Positions 25,366-34,328 of a stretch of 64,000 bases of DNA are shown here, one piece after another (within the stretch, counting starts at the first letter, position 1; each line of letters starts with the position of its first letter). The DNA is taken from the NCBI GenBank assembly GCA_934746015.1, contig CAKVEW010000003.1:1-64000 (forward strand), written 5' to 3'. Origin of the DNA: an uncultured Clostridium sp. (GTDB lineage Bacteria; Bacillota; Clostridia; Clostridiales; Clostridiaceae). The notes below the pieces were generated by a model. That model worked only from the letters and a program-made list of their open reading frames with translations. It was not told where the DNA came from and ran no database searches. The position numbers were made by a program, and so were the translations under genes.

Positions 25366-26025
25366 ATGGCAGGAAATACAGGATATTTAACAAGTAAAAT
25401 ATTTAATCCAGATAATATAATTATGAGTTTTTTTTCTAGAATCCTTGATGTAATAGTATTGAATTTTTTGTTTATTATTTGTTCTATTCCTATTTTAACA
25501 ATTGGATCATCTTTAACTGCTATGTATTCAATAACATTAAAAATGGTAAAGAATGAAGAAACTCATATTATAAGAGGATTTTTCAAAGCATTTAAAGCAA
25601 ATTTCAGACAAGGAACTATAGTTGGAATCATAGCAATTATAATAGGAATTTTTATTACAATAGATTTAAGAATTATATATATCATTAATAATGATAATTT
25701 GAAAATATTACAATTACTATGCTATATAGTAGCATTTTGGGGATATATTGTGTTTTTATATGCCTTTCCAATATTAGCGAGGTTTGTACACACAATAAAA
25801 GAAGTATTTAAGAATTCATTTATGGTTAGTATTATAAATTTCAAATGGACACTTGCACTTATATTACTCAATGCTCCCTTTGTGTTAATGCTATTTTATT
25901 CTGTAGTATCTATGCTTCTGCTTTTTACAATAATGATTATATTTGGATTTTCTGGTTTAGCAATGATTCAGTCATTCATTTTCCGAAAAATATTCGAAAA
26001 ATATGAAGCTTCTGGGGAATTTTAA
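25366..26025 (+). CDS. YesL-family (DUF624) membrane protein
   Basis: This 219-residue integral membrane protein has about five or six hydrophobic helices and the DUF624 opening pattern (FFSRILDVIVLNFLFIICSIPILTIGSSLTAMY). Such proteins commonly accompany carbohydrate ABC transporters in Firmicutes, but their function is unknown. Here it lies between the transporter genes and nanE, 42 bases before the latter, in the same orientation. Confidence 0.85.
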   Translation: MAGNTGYLTSKIFNPDNIIMSFFSRILDVIVLNFLFIICSIPILTIGSSLTAMYSITLKMVKNEETHIIRGFFKAFKANFRQGTIVGIIAIIIGIFITIDLRIIYIINNDNLKILQLLCYIVAFWGYIVFLYAFPILARFVHTIKEVFKNSFMVSIINFKWTLALILLNAPFVLMLFYSVVSMLLLFTIMIIFGFSGLAMIQSFIFRKIFEKYEASGEF

Positions 26026-26067
26026 GAAATGAATATTAAATAAATGCATTACAGAAAGGAAAATAAT

Positions 26068-26763
26068 ATGGATAATAAAGTTGATAATTTAAAAGGCAAA
26101 TTAATAGTGTCATGTCAAGCATTGCCTAATGAACCACTTCATTCGTCATTTATTATGGGAAGAATGGCACTTGCGGCAAAAGAGGGAGGAGCAGCTGGCA
26201 TTCGTGCAAATACAAAAGAAGATATTTCAGAGATACAATCACAAGTTGGTCTTCCTATTATTGGAATTGTGAAAAGAGATTATAATGATTCTAAAGTTTA
26301 TATAACTCCAACTATCAAAGAAATAGATGAATTAATGGAAGTGAATCCAGAGATTATAGCAATGGATGCTACTTCTGAATTAAGGCCAGAAGGAAAATCT
26401 TTAGATGAATTTTTTAAAGAAGTAAAGGGAAAATATCCAAATCAGCTTTTTATGGCAGATTGCTCTACAGTAGAAGAGGCTATACATGCAGATGAACTAG
26501 GATTTGATTTTATCGGTACAACAATGGTTGGTTATACGGAACAAAGTGCAAATCTTAGAATAGAAAATAATGATTTTGAAATTATTAGGGAAATTCTTTC
26601 AAAAGCTAAGCACCCAGTAATAGCAGAAGGTAATATAAATACACCAGAAAAAGTTAAACGTGTAATTGAACTAGGATGTTATAGTGTTGTGGTGGGATCT
26701 ATTATAACAAGACCTCAGCTAATTACGAAGGCCTTTGTAGATGAGTTAGAAGATAAAAAATAA
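26068..26763 (+). CDS. nanE: N-acetylmannosamine-6-phosphate 2-epimerase
   Basis: This 231-residue TIM barrel converts ManNAc-6-P to GlcNAc-6-P, the third step of sialic acid breakdown. It shows the NanE patterns LIVSCQALPNEPLHSS, MALAAKEGGAAGIRAN, IGIVKRDY, MADCSTVEEA and VIAEGNINTPEK. ATG 26068 is preferred over 26044 because GAAAGGA lies a few bases upstream and the family starts here. It stands 29 bases before nanA. Confidence 0.95.
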   Translation: MDNKVDNLKGKLIVSCQALPNEPLHSSFIMGRMALAAKEGGAAGIRANTKEDISEIQSQVGLPIIGIVKRDYNDSKVYITPTIKEIDELMEVNPEIIAMDATSELRPEGKSLDEFFKEVKGKYPNQLFMADCSTVEEAIHADELGFDFIGTTMVGYTEQSANLRIENNDFEIIREILSKAKHPVIAEGNINTPEKVKRVIELGCYSVVVGSIITRPQLITKAFVDELEDKK

Positions 26764-26792
26764 AATAGCCATATAGGCAGAAGGAGATTCTT

Positions 26793-27710
26793 ATGAGAGA
26801 GTTAGATAAGTATAAAGGGGTTATTCCTGCATTTTATGCATGCTATGATGAAAATGGAGAAATAAGTCCAGAAAGAGTAAGATTACTTACTGAATTCTAT
26901 ATCAAAAAGGGTGTTAAAGGTGTTTATGTAAATGGATCTTCTGGAGAATGTATTTATCAAAGTATAGAAGATAGAAAGATTGTTCTTGAAAATGTAATGG
27001 CAGTTGGAAAAGGAAAATTTACAGTAATTGCTCATGTTGCTTGTAATAATACAAAGGATAGTATAGAACTTGCAAAACATGCGGAAGCTTTAGGTGTAGA
27101 TGCAATTGCAGCAATTCCTCCGATATATTTTAAGCTTCCTGAGTATGCAATTGCAGCTTATTGGAATGATATTAGTAATGCTGCTCCAAATACAGATTTT
27201 ATAATATATAATATTCCACAGCTTGCAGGAGTTTCTTTAACACAAGGACTTTATTCAGAGATGCGAAAGAATCCTAGAGTAATTGGTGTGAAAAATTCAT
27301 CTATGGCTGTTCAGGATATTCAACTCTTTTGTGCAGCAGGCGGAGATGACTATATAGTATTTAATGGCCCTGATGAACAGTTTATTAGTGGACGTGCGAT
27401 TGGTGCAGCAGGAGGAATTGGTGGTACATACGGTGTTATGCCAGAATTATTCCTAAAACTGAATGATCTTATAATTGAAAATAGAATAGAAGAAGCCAGA
27501 AAACTTCAGTATGATATAAATGAAATTATTTATAAAATGTGTTCATGTCATGGAAATATGTATGGAGTAATTAAGGAGATTCTTCGTATAAATGAAAACT
27601 TAGATATAGGAAGTGTAAGAGAACCCTTAGTAGCGATAAGTGATAAGGATATTACTACTATAAAAGAAGCCGCTACTATGATTAGAACAGCTACCGAAAA
27701 ATATTGCTAA
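26793..27710 (+). CDS. nanA: N-acetylneuraminate lyase
   Basis: This 305-residue class I aldolase of the DapA/NanA family splits N-acetylneuraminate into pyruvate and ManNAc. Visible features are the GSSGE motif near 49 (NGSSGECIYQ), the IIYNIP segment with catalytic Tyr at about 137, and the Schiff-base Lys in GVKNSS at about 165. The GxxGE and IIYNIP spacing and the gene context favour NanA over DapA. It is followed by the kinase gene after 28 bases. Confidence 0.92.
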   Translation: MRELDKYKGVIPAFYACYDENGEISPERVRLLTEFYIKKGVKGVYVNGSSGECIYQSIEDRKIVLENVMAVGKGKFTVIAHVACNNTKDSIELAKHAEALGVDAIAAIPPIYFKLPEYAIAAYWNDISNAAPNTDFIIYNIPQLAGVSLTQGLYSEMRKNPRVIGVKNSSMAVQDIQLFCAAGGDDYIVFNGPDEQFISGRAIGAAGGIGGTYGVMPELFLKLNDLIIENRIEEARKLQYDINEIIYKMCSCHGNMYGVIKEILRINENLDIGSVREPLVAISDKDITTIKEAATMIRTATEKYC

Positions 27711-27738
27711 ATAGAAAGCTCTTAGAAGAGGTGGAGTG

Positions 27739-28623
27739 GTGAAAAATTATGTGAGTATTGATATCGGAGGTACTGCAATAAAATATGGAGTTATTGCTGA
27801 GGATGGAACAATATTAATAAAAGATAATATGGACACAGAAGCATATAAGGGTGGCATAGAGATTTTAAATAAGGTTTCTAGAATTGTGGAAAACTATTTA
27901 GATAAATATAAATTGGAGGGAATATGCATTTCAACAGCAGGAATGGTAGATATTGAAAAAGGGGAAATTTTTTATTCCTCTCCATTAATACCTAGATATG
28001 CAGGGACAAAAATTAAAAAAGAATTAGAGGAAAGATTTATAATACCGTGTGAAGTTGAAAATGATGTTAATTGTGCAGGACTAGCAGAAAGAATTTCAGG
28101 AGCAGCTATATATAGTAAAATAACATTATGTATTACAATAGGGACTGGAATTGGGGGATGCATATTAATTGATGATAAAGTATTCCATGGTTTTAGTAAT
28201 AGTGCCTGTGAAGTAGGATATATGCATATGTTTGGAAGTGAATTTCAAACATTGGGGGCAACAAGCATTCTAATAAAAAAAGTTGCTGAAAGAAAACAGT
28301 CTACAGAAGAAAATTGGAATGGATATAATATTTTTGAAGAAGCTAAAAAGGGTGATGAAATATGTATAACAGCAATAGATGAAATGGTAGAAGTTATTGC
28401 GATGGGAATAGCTAATATATGTTATATTATTAATCCAGAAATAATTGTTCTAGGAGGAGGAATTATGGCTCAAGAGATATATCTAAAACCTAGAATTAAT
28501 AATGCTTTGAAAAAGTATCTTTTACCAATTATTGCTGAAAAAACAAGATTGGAATTTGCAAAGCATAAAAATGAAGCAGGAATGTTAGGGGCATTTTATA
28601 ATTTTAAAAATAGACATAAATAA
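27739..28623 (+). CDS. nanK: ROK-family kinase, probable N-acetylmannosamine kinase
   Basis: This 294-residue ROK sugar kinase has ATP site DIGGTAIKYG (about 7-16), the GTGIGGCI phosphate loop and the GGGI motif near 243. By position it phosphorylates ManNAc before NanE acts. The usual ROK zinc motif CxCGxxGC is missing and is replaced by FGSEFQTLGAT, as in some Firmicute ROK kinases. GTG 27739 is favoured, giving MKNYVSIDIGG after GAGGTGG (27728-27734); GTG 27736 is one codon longer. It is the last gene of the operon. Confidence 0.85.
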   Translation: MKNYVSIDIGGTAIKYGVIAEDGTILIKDNMDTEAYKGGIEILNKVSRIVENYLDKYKLEGICISTAGMVDIEKGEIFYSSPLIPRYAGTKIKKELEERFIIPCEVENDVNCAGLAERISGAAIYSKITLCITIGTGIGGCILIDDKVFHGFSNSACEVGYMHMFGSEFQTLGATSILIKKVAERKQSTEENWNGYNIFEEAKKGDEICITAIDEMVEVIAMGIANICYIINPEIIVLGGGIMAQEIYLKPRINNALKKYLLPIIAEKTRLEFAKHKNEAGMLGAFYNFKNRHK

Positions 28624-28649
28624 AAAATTCAGCCTAAGCTGAATTTTTT
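28623..28649. terminator. Bidirectional terminator between nanK and pyk
   Basis: AAAAATTCAGC, CTAA loop, GCTGAATTTTT. It is symmetrical and serves both convergent genes. Confidence 0.92.
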
Positions 28650-28696
28650 ATTTATAGAATTTTCATACATATTGCTATTTTAAATAAGGCAAATAT

Positions 28697-30115
28697 CTAT
28701 AATTTTTCTATTTTAAGCATATTAGTTCCACCAGTAGTTGCACTAGGCATTCCAGCGGCAACTATAATATCATCACCTTTTTCAGCAAAGGATAAATTAG
28801 TTGCAACCTTTTTGGCTTCACTTAATATTTCATCAGTAGTGGTAAATACTTCGCATTTTGCTGGACATATACCAAAATTAAGGTTTAGACCACGTCTAAC
28901 TTCATCATATGGAGTTATAGCTATAATTGGACATTTTGGTCTATACTTTGATATAAGCTTAGCTGTAGCACCACTATTAGTTGCTGCAACAACAGCTTTT
29001 GCATTTAAAAGGTTTGAACTTCTACATGCGGAATAGCTAATAGCTTCAGAAAATGAAGATAAAGAAGGTTCTTTTAATCTTTTATTTAAGTAGTTATAAT
29101 CTAAATTTTCTTCAGTTTCGATTGCAATTTTAGACATCATTTCTGCAGCTTCTATAGGATAATTACCGCTAGCACTTTCTCCGCTTAACATAATTGCATC
29201 AGTTCCATCAAAGATAGCATTACAGATATCACAAGCTTCAGCTCTAGTTGGAAGGGAATTTCTTATCATAGAATCTAACATTTGAGTAGCTGTAATAACT
29301 ATCTTACCAGCTTCATTACATTTTCTAATTATATTCTTTTGAATTATTGGAACCTTTTCAATTGGTATTTCAACTCCCATGTCTCCTCTAGCTACCATAA
29401 TTCCGTCAGAAGCTTCTATAATTTCATCTATATTATCAACACCTTCTTGGTTTTCTATCTTAGCAATAATTTGAATATAGTCTCCACCATGTGCTTTTAA
29501 GACACTTCGTACATCCTCTATATCAGAAGCTTTTCTAATGAAAGAAGCAGCAACAAAATCTACTTTATTTTCACAACCAAAGATTAAATCTTCCTTATCT
29601 TTTTCTGTTATAGAAGGGAGATTAATTTTTACGTTAGGTACGTTGACTCCTTTATGATTTTTTATAGTTCCACCAACTGTAACTACGCATTTAATTTCCT
29701 TACCAATTACTTCTTTAATCTTAAATCTTAGTAATCCATCATCTACTAAAATTTCTCCTCCTACTTTTACATCCTTATATAAATCAATATAAGAAACAGT
29801 ACATTTTTTGTCATCTCCTAATATTTCATCATCACAAATAAAGGAAAATTCATTGCCTGAGAATAGTTCAACACCATCATTTATAAAGTTATGAGTTCTG
29901 ATTTTAGGACCCTTAATATCAAGGATAATTGCTGTTGGGGAATTAAGTTCCTCTCTTATTTTTTTTATAAGATTTATTTTATCTTTATGAGTTTCATGAG
30001 TTCCATGAGAAAAATTTAATCTTGCAGCACTCATTCCTATTTGAATAAATTTTCTTAGGATATTTTCGTTATCACTTGCAGGACCAATGGTAAAAATCAT
30101 TTTTGTTTTTTGCAT
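28697..30115 (-). CDS. pyk: Pyruvate kinase
   Basis: This 472-residue enzyme makes pyruvate and ATP from phosphoenolpyruvate in glycolysis. Visible motifs are KTKMIFTIGPASDN at the start, LNFSHGTHE (about 34), ILDIKGPKIRTH, the active-site signature IIAKIENQEGVDNIDEI with catalytic Lys, and MVARGDMGVEIP and TATQMLDSM. It is the short form, without the C-terminal PEP-utiliser-like domain found in Bacillus enzymes. AGGTGATGTT precedes the start. It is transcribed away from pepD. Confidence 0.97.
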   Translation of the reverse strand: MQKTKMIFTIGPASDNENILRKFIQIGMSAARLNFSHGTHETHKDKINLIKKIREELNSPTAIILDIKGPKIRTHNFINDGVELFSGNEFSFICDDEILGDDKKCTVSYIDLYKDVKVGGEILVDDGLLRFKIKEVIGKEIKCVVTVGGTIKNHKGVNVPNVKINLPSITEKDKEDLIFGCENKVDFVAASFIRKASDIEDVRSVLKAHGGDYIQIIAKIENQEGVDNIDEIIEASDGIMVARGDMGVEIPIEKVPIIQKNIIRKCNEAGKIVITATQMLDSMIRNSLPTRAEACDICNAIFDGTDAIMLSGESASGNYPIEAAEMMSKIAIETEENLDYNYLNKRLKEPSLSSFSEAISYSACRSSNLLNAKAVVAATNSGATAKLISKYRPKCPIIAITPYDEVRRGLNLNFGICPAKCEVFTTTDEILSEAKKVATNLSFAEKGDDIIVAAGMPSATTGGTNMLKIEKL

Positions 30116-30175
30116 AACATCACCTCGAAAAAAAATATTGTGAATATTCTGAACAAATATAATGAAAAATATAAT

Positions 30176-30206
30176 TTAAGTATCATATATACTATGATAT
30201 ACTTAA
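30176..30206. promoter_or_regulatory. Palindrome in the pyk-pepD divergent promoter region
   Basis: TTAAGTAT (30176-30183) is complementary to ATACTTAA (30199-30206), and CATA pairs with TATG inside, with a 2-base offset. It may be an operator or simply overlapping AT-rich promoters. Confidence 0.45.
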
Positions 30207-30253
30207 TTTATAATATCATTCTAACATAATCTAGAAAAAAAGGAGAGAATATT

Positions 30254-31705
30254 ATGAACATTTTACAAAACTTGGAACCTAAAAAGGTTTTCCAATATTT
30301 CGAAGATATATCACAAATTCCAAGAGGATCAGGAAATGAAAAAGCTATAAGCGATTATTTAGTAAGTGTAGCAAAAAGGCTTAACTTAGAAGTTTATCAA
30401 GATGAAGCTTTAAATGTAATAATTAAAAAACCAGGAACAAAGGGATATGAAAATTCACCGACTGTTATTCTTCAAGGACATATGGATATGGTATGTGAAA
30501 AGAATAAAGGAACAGACCATGATTTTGAAAAGGACCCTTTAAAACTAAGAGTTGTAGATGATATGGTTTATGCTACTGATACTACTTTAGGTTCAGATAA
30601 TGGGATAGCAGTTGCATATTCATTAGCTATATTAGATTCAACAGATATTCCACATCCACCACTAGAAGTATTAATTACAACAGATGAAGAAACAGGAATG
30701 TCAGGAGCAATGGCAGTTTCAAAAGAGCATATAACTGGAAAAATATTATTAAATTTAGATAACGAAGAAGAAGGACATTTATTAGTAAGTTGTGCTGGTG
30801 GAATAAGAAGTAAACACTTATTAAAGGTAAACTTAGAAGAAATAGGGGACTACAATAACCTTTTACACATTGCAGTAAGAGGCTTAAAAGGTGGTCACTC
30901 AGGTATGGAAATTAATAAGGAAAGAGGAAATTCTAATAAGATTATGGGAAGAATTTTAAAATCCTTATTACCTATAGATTATAAATTAGCATCAGTACAT
31001 GGTGGCTCTAAAAACAATGCGATTCCTAGAGAAGCAGATGCTATAATAGCTTTAAAATCAGAAGATGTTGAAAAAGCGAAAGAAATAATTAATTCATGGA
31101 ATCCGATTTTAGCAAATGAATTAAAAACTCAAGATCCAGGAGTTAATGTTTCTATATTAGAAAATACTGAAAATATAGAAAAAGTATTTACTAGAGTTGA
31201 TACAGAAAGAGCAGTAAACTTACTTTATTTAATGCCAAATGGAATAAATACTAATAGTGTTGAAATAGAAGGCTTAGTTGAAAGTTCTACTAATTTAGGA
31301 GTAGTAAAAACAGATGGAGATATAGTTGAATATGATAGTGCAATTAGAAGCTCAGTTGCATCTTTAAAGGATGAAATAGTTTTAAGATGTAAGACTATAG
31401 CTGATTTACTAGGAGCAGATTTTGAAACTACAGCTGGATATCCAGAATGGCAATATGATAGTGAATCAAAATTAAGAGTATTATGCCAAGATGTTTATAA
31501 GAGAATGTATGGAAAAGATGCTAAGATAGTAGCAATTCATGCTGGAGTTGAATGCGGATTATTTAATGAAAAGTTAGGAAAGCTTGATATGATAAGTTTT
31601 GGACCAGACCTTTATGATGTTCACACACCACAAGAGCATATGAGTATTTCATCAGTTAAAAATGTTTGGGAATACTTATTAGAAGTATTAAAAGAATTAA
31701 AATAA
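30254..31705 (+). CDS. pepD: Aminoacyl-histidine dipeptidase (PepD, M20C)
   Basis: This 483-residue zinc peptidase cleaves Xaa-His dipeptides. The motifs are characteristic: EDISQIPRGSGNEKAISDYL at the start, the metal-site segments VILQGHMDMVCE (about 75) and TTLGSDNGIAVA (about 113), TDEETGMSGA (about 143), LLNLDNEEEG (about 173), RGLKGGHSGMEI and a late HAGVECGLF. AGGAGAG precedes ATG 30254. A terminator follows. Confidence 0.96.
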   Translation: MNILQNLEPKKVFQYFEDISQIPRGSGNEKAISDYLVSVAKRLNLEVYQDEALNVIIKKPGTKGYENSPTVILQGHMDMVCEKNKGTDHDFEKDPLKLRVVDDMVYATDTTLGSDNGIAVAYSLAILDSTDIPHPPLEVLITTDEETGMSGAMAVSKEHITGKILLNLDNEEEGHLLVSCAGGIRSKHLLKVNLEEIGDYNNLLHIAVRGLKGGHSGMEINKERGNSNKIMGRILKSLLPIDYKLASVHGGSKNNAIPREADAIIALKSEDVEKAKEIINSWNPILANELKTQDPGVNVSILENTENIEKVFTRVDTERAVNLLYLMPNGINTNSVEIEGLVESSTNLGVVKTDGDIVEYDSAIRSSVASLKDEIVLRCKTIADLLGADFETTAGYPEWQYDSESKLRVLCQDVYKRMYGKDAKIVAIHAGVECGLFNEKLGKLDMISFGPDLYDVHTPQEHMSISSVKNVWEYLLEVLKELK

Positions 31706-31715
31706 ATATATAAAT

Positions 31716-31753
31716 AAAAAAAGCTGGCTATAGTTTTATAGACCAGCTTTTTT
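31716..31753 (+). terminator. Terminator after pepD
   Basis: AAAAAGCTGG pairs with CCAGCTTTTT around a loop of about 17 bases and is followed by further T residues. Confidence 0.9.
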
Positions 31754-31754
31754 A

Positions 31755-31970
31755 ATGGATAATGCGTAATGCTTAATGCATAATTAAGGAATAAACTCCA
31801 AAGGAGCTTTGAAAAATGAAAAAATGAAAAAAATGAAGAGCTTCTTTGCAGAAGCAAAATCAGCATGAAAGAATTAAAGCTCAAATTTATTTAGAATTTA
31901 TGTTTTTATAACTCATCTTTTCTTAGTTATTTCATAAATATTCATTAAAGATTACTTTTTCTGAATTGAA
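31755..31970. repeat. Modular heptamer/hairpin repeat, copy 2
   Basis: It holds AATGCGTAATGCTTAATGC units, hairpin AAACTCC/GGAGCTTT, AAATGAAAAAATGAAAA units, and hairpin GCTTC/GAAGC (31840-31855) followed by AAAATCAGCATGAAA. The last part is nearly identical to 42990-43015. The end, ATAACTCAT...TTAGTTATTTCA, resembles the hairpin at 33237. No gene is seen in this gap. Confidence 0.7.
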
Positions 31971-31974
31971 CACT

Positions 31975-32014
31975 AAAAAATACCGTATATTCTATTTGAA
32001 TAATACGGTATTTT
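31975..32014. terminator. Hairpin between repeat copy 2 and the 151-residue gene
   Basis: AAAATACCGTAT pairs with ATACGGTATTTT. On the minus strand the A-rich flank becomes a T run, so it fits as the terminator of the minus-strand gene at 32064. TCAATTAATTAG direct repeats lie between (32047-32071). Confidence 0.75.
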
Positions 32015-32063
32015 CAATAATTTCATATTTTCAACATTTTAATATAGTCAATTAATTAGTCAA

Positions 32064-32519
32064 TTAATTAGTCAATAAACTATAAACTTTATTTATAGAG
32101 TCTTTATCATCAAAATTATATGATATTTTAAACATTAATTCTGAAGTATCTTCATCTTGAAATACTTCTTTAAATTTTTCTTTATCATTAAGCATAACTC
32201 TTTTTATTTCGATAAATAATCCTGGCAAACTATATGCCCATTCATCATTTGGAATTCCATTTTTGTCACTTAAAGCAAAATATGATTCTCGAGCTGCTAT
32301 TATACTTGCATATTGTTCGGCATAAATTGTTTCATTATCTATATTTCCACCATAGCTAACAAAATTTTGTATATTATTTCTTACCGCTTGAGTCAATTCT
32401 TCCTTATAATTATTTATCTTATTTTGTTGATAAAAATTATAAACTAATGAAAGTAAAAGTACTCCACCTATTAAACTAACTATAAATTTTGATTTGTTTT
32501 TCAATTTATACTCCTCCAA
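32064..32519 (-). CDS. Small membrane-anchored protein of unknown function
   Basis: This 151-residue protein has one N-terminal transmembrane segment (FIVSLIGGVLLLSLVYNFY, about 13-31) and a soluble, probably external, domain rich in acidic residues. I do not recognise the family. GGAGGAG on the minus strand supports the start at 32519. Together with the next minus-strand gene (32704-33030) it forms a pair of single-pass proteins between pepD and the SPOR gene. No catalytic motif is visible. Confidence 0.7.
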   Translation of the reverse strand: MEEYKLKNKSKFIVSLIGGVLLLSLVYNFYQQNKINNYKEELTQAVRNNIQNFVSYGGNIDNETIYAEQYASIIAARESYFALSDKNGIPNDEWAYSLPGLFIEIKRVMLNDKEKFKEVFQDEDTSELMFKISYNFDDKDSINKVYSLLTN

Positions 32520-32703
32520 CTCAATTTATTAAAAATTATTATACATATATTAGTCTTATCTTAGCCAGTTTATATTATAACATAATTATACATTTTTTTA
32601 AAATATTGTATTATTCAATTTTCAAAGATCAACCTTTATTATTTGATTCACAATAATTTCAGATTGTTCCTAAAGTTCTAATCGATAAATTGTAATTTGT
32701 TTT

Positions 32704-33030
32704 TTAGTTTTCTACTCTTTTATAAATTGTGCCATCCCACGCAGAATAAACTGCTATATATTCATAATTGGTATATTCTTTTATCTCATATATTTTTTTA
32801 CCATTATCCGTCTTACAAATCAAAATATTTGAAATAGTATACTTATCATCAGGACTACCATAACAATACTCTTTTCCATTTAAATAAATTGATTCCCCTC
32901 GTTCTACAGCCTCATTTTTATAACTTTTGTTATGTAAAATTATATACCCAAATAAAGTTATAATGAAAACTATAACGATTCCTCCTAAAAGTAACATCCT
33001 TATTGTATGTCTTTTCTCTTCTCTATCCAA
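32704..33030 (-). CDS. Small single-pass membrane protein of unknown function
   Basis: This 108-residue protein has a basic N-terminus, one transmembrane helix (MLLLGGIVIVFIITLFGYIIL, about 13-33) and a short external beta-rich domain with a Trp-Asp-Gly-Thr end (SAWDGTIYKRVEN). It has two Cys residues, in YCYGS-like and ICKTD contexts. The family is not recognised. It lies 184 bases upstream of the other minus-strand membrane protein gene, and the two may be co-transcribed or separate. Confidence 0.65.
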   Translation of the reverse strand: MDREEKRHTIRMLLLGGIVIVFIITLFGYIILHNKSYKNEAVERGESIYLNGKEYCYGSPDDKYTISNILICKTDNGKKIYEIKEYTNYEYIAVYSAWDGTIYKRVEN

Positions 33031-33235
33031 AATAATCTCCCTACAAATTCCTATTTGTCGAGCAGTTTAAAATTCAAACTAACTCAGCTTAAAATATAAT
33101 TGTAAATTAATGTATATTTTTATTATACATTAATCATTAAGTAGATTTAAATAAAAATATTGAATTAATATTTTTTATTTGTTTAAAGAAATATGATAAA
33201 TCAAAACTTAATTAAAACAGGGATATTAATTTTCA

Positions 33236-33330
33236 TAACTCAGCTCCTCTGAGTTATTTCAAAAAATTCTTTCATTCTTTCATTCTTTCACTCTTTCATT
33301 TTTCTAAAATCTTCGAGGATTTTGAAATAA
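33236..33330. repeat. Modular heptamer/hairpin repeat, copy 3
   Basis: It has hairpin AACTCAG...TCTGAGTT-like (33238-33256), four TTCTTTCA heptamers in tandem (33268-33305) and hairpin AAAATCTTCGAGGATTTT (33305-33322). It lies in the 377-base gap between the 108-residue gene and the SPOR gene. The rest of the gap is AT-rich with no gene. Confidence 0.65.
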
Positions 33331-33407
33331 AATAATTGTTTTACATAATGAATATAATAGTGCTAATTAGAATATATATGAAGTATGGAAAGAGGGGGAT
33401 GATAAAA

Positions 33408-34115
33408 ATGAAGTACACAAAATATCAATACAAAAAGAAAAATAATGGCATCAAACTTTTAACATCTTTATTAATGACAACACTATCTGCAATATCTATA
33501 GGCTTACTAGCAGCTTGGTTGTTACTAAAAGTTATTCCTAATTTTAGCGGGTTAAAAGAAGTGAATAGTATACCACAAGTAGAGGAAAATAATAATAAAG
33601 GTAATACTTCCTCTAATGAAGAGATTGAAAGATTTAGCTTAATTCAATGTGGATATTTCTCAAAAGAAGAAAATGCTAAACAAGTTTTAGATAAAATAGA
33701 TAGTGAATTTAATTCTTTTATAGTTAAAGATGCAGAGGGGAAATATAGAGTCCTTGCTGGAATTACAACAGAAGAAAACAGTAGTACACTTATGCAGAAT
33801 TTAAAGGGAAAAGGAATAGAAAATATCAAGGTAAATTTAGAGCTGGATAAAAATAATAATATTGAAAGCCAAATTAGTGCTATTACAGCAGGTTATTTGG
33901 AAATATTAGATACAGCTGGGAAGGAAGAAGTAAAAGAAGTTAATACCAGTGACTTTAAATCATGGACTAATAATTTAGAAGAAATTTCTGATGGGGATAA
34001 AATTGAAGTCTTAAAGGAATATAAAGAACATATTAAAGCATTACCAGAGTCTATAAATAAGAATAATATTGTATCAGAATTAGAGTATATTTATTCAATA
34101 TTGAGCAAAGTTTAA
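33408..34115 (+). CDS. SPOR-domain membrane protein
   Basis: This 235-residue protein has a basic N-terminus, a transmembrane helix (about 24-47), a linker, and a SPOR-like domain (about 75-150: SLIQCGYFSKEENAKQVLDKI... YRVLAGITTEENSSTLMQNLKGKGIENIKV). SPOR domains bind denuded peptidoglycan at division and sporulation septa. I start at ATG 33408, which has GAGGGGG 9 bases upstream; longer in-frame starts lack such a site. Its position next to maf, radC and mre genes fits a cell-wall role. Confidence 0.85.
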   Translation: MKYTKYQYKKKNNGIKLLTSLLMTTLSAISIGLLAAWLLLKVIPNFSGLKEVNSIPQVEENNNKGNTSSNEEIERFSLIQCGYFSKEENAKQVLDKIDSEFNSFIVKDAEGKYRVLAGITTEENSSTLMQNLKGKGIENIKVNLELDKNNNIESQISAITAGYLEILDTAGKEEVKEVNTSDFKSWTNNLEEISDGDKIEVLKEYKEHIKALPESINKNNIVSELEYIYSILSKV

Positions 34116-34179
34116 TGATAAAAAAGTTTGCTGGAAAAATATTACAAAACTATTAAAAATAAATAAAAATTAAGTAAAG

Positions 34180-34260
34180 AAAGACAAAGTTACTTGTTTC
34201 AAATCTTATATAATGATACACTATATTAGATATAAGATAGAGATAATTAGCTTTGTCTTT
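34180..34260 (+). terminator. Nested long hairpin upstream of maf
   Basis: The outer arms AAAGACAAAG (34180-34189) and CTTTGTCTTT (34251-34260) enclose a second stem ATCTTATAT/ATATAAGAT (34203-34211 with 34230-34238). It is followed by ATTTAGTTTT. It may terminate the SPOR gene transcript. Confidence 0.65.
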
Positions 34261-34328
34261 ATTTAGTTTTAAATCATGCTATTTTTTCAATAATATAAAA
34301 ATAGGATGAAAAATAGGATGTGATAGGT

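Noticed and set aside
30176..30206. Palindrome considered as a catabolite (CcpA cre) site
   Set aside because: It lacks the central CG and the GNAAnC pattern of cre sites; left as an unassigned palindrome.
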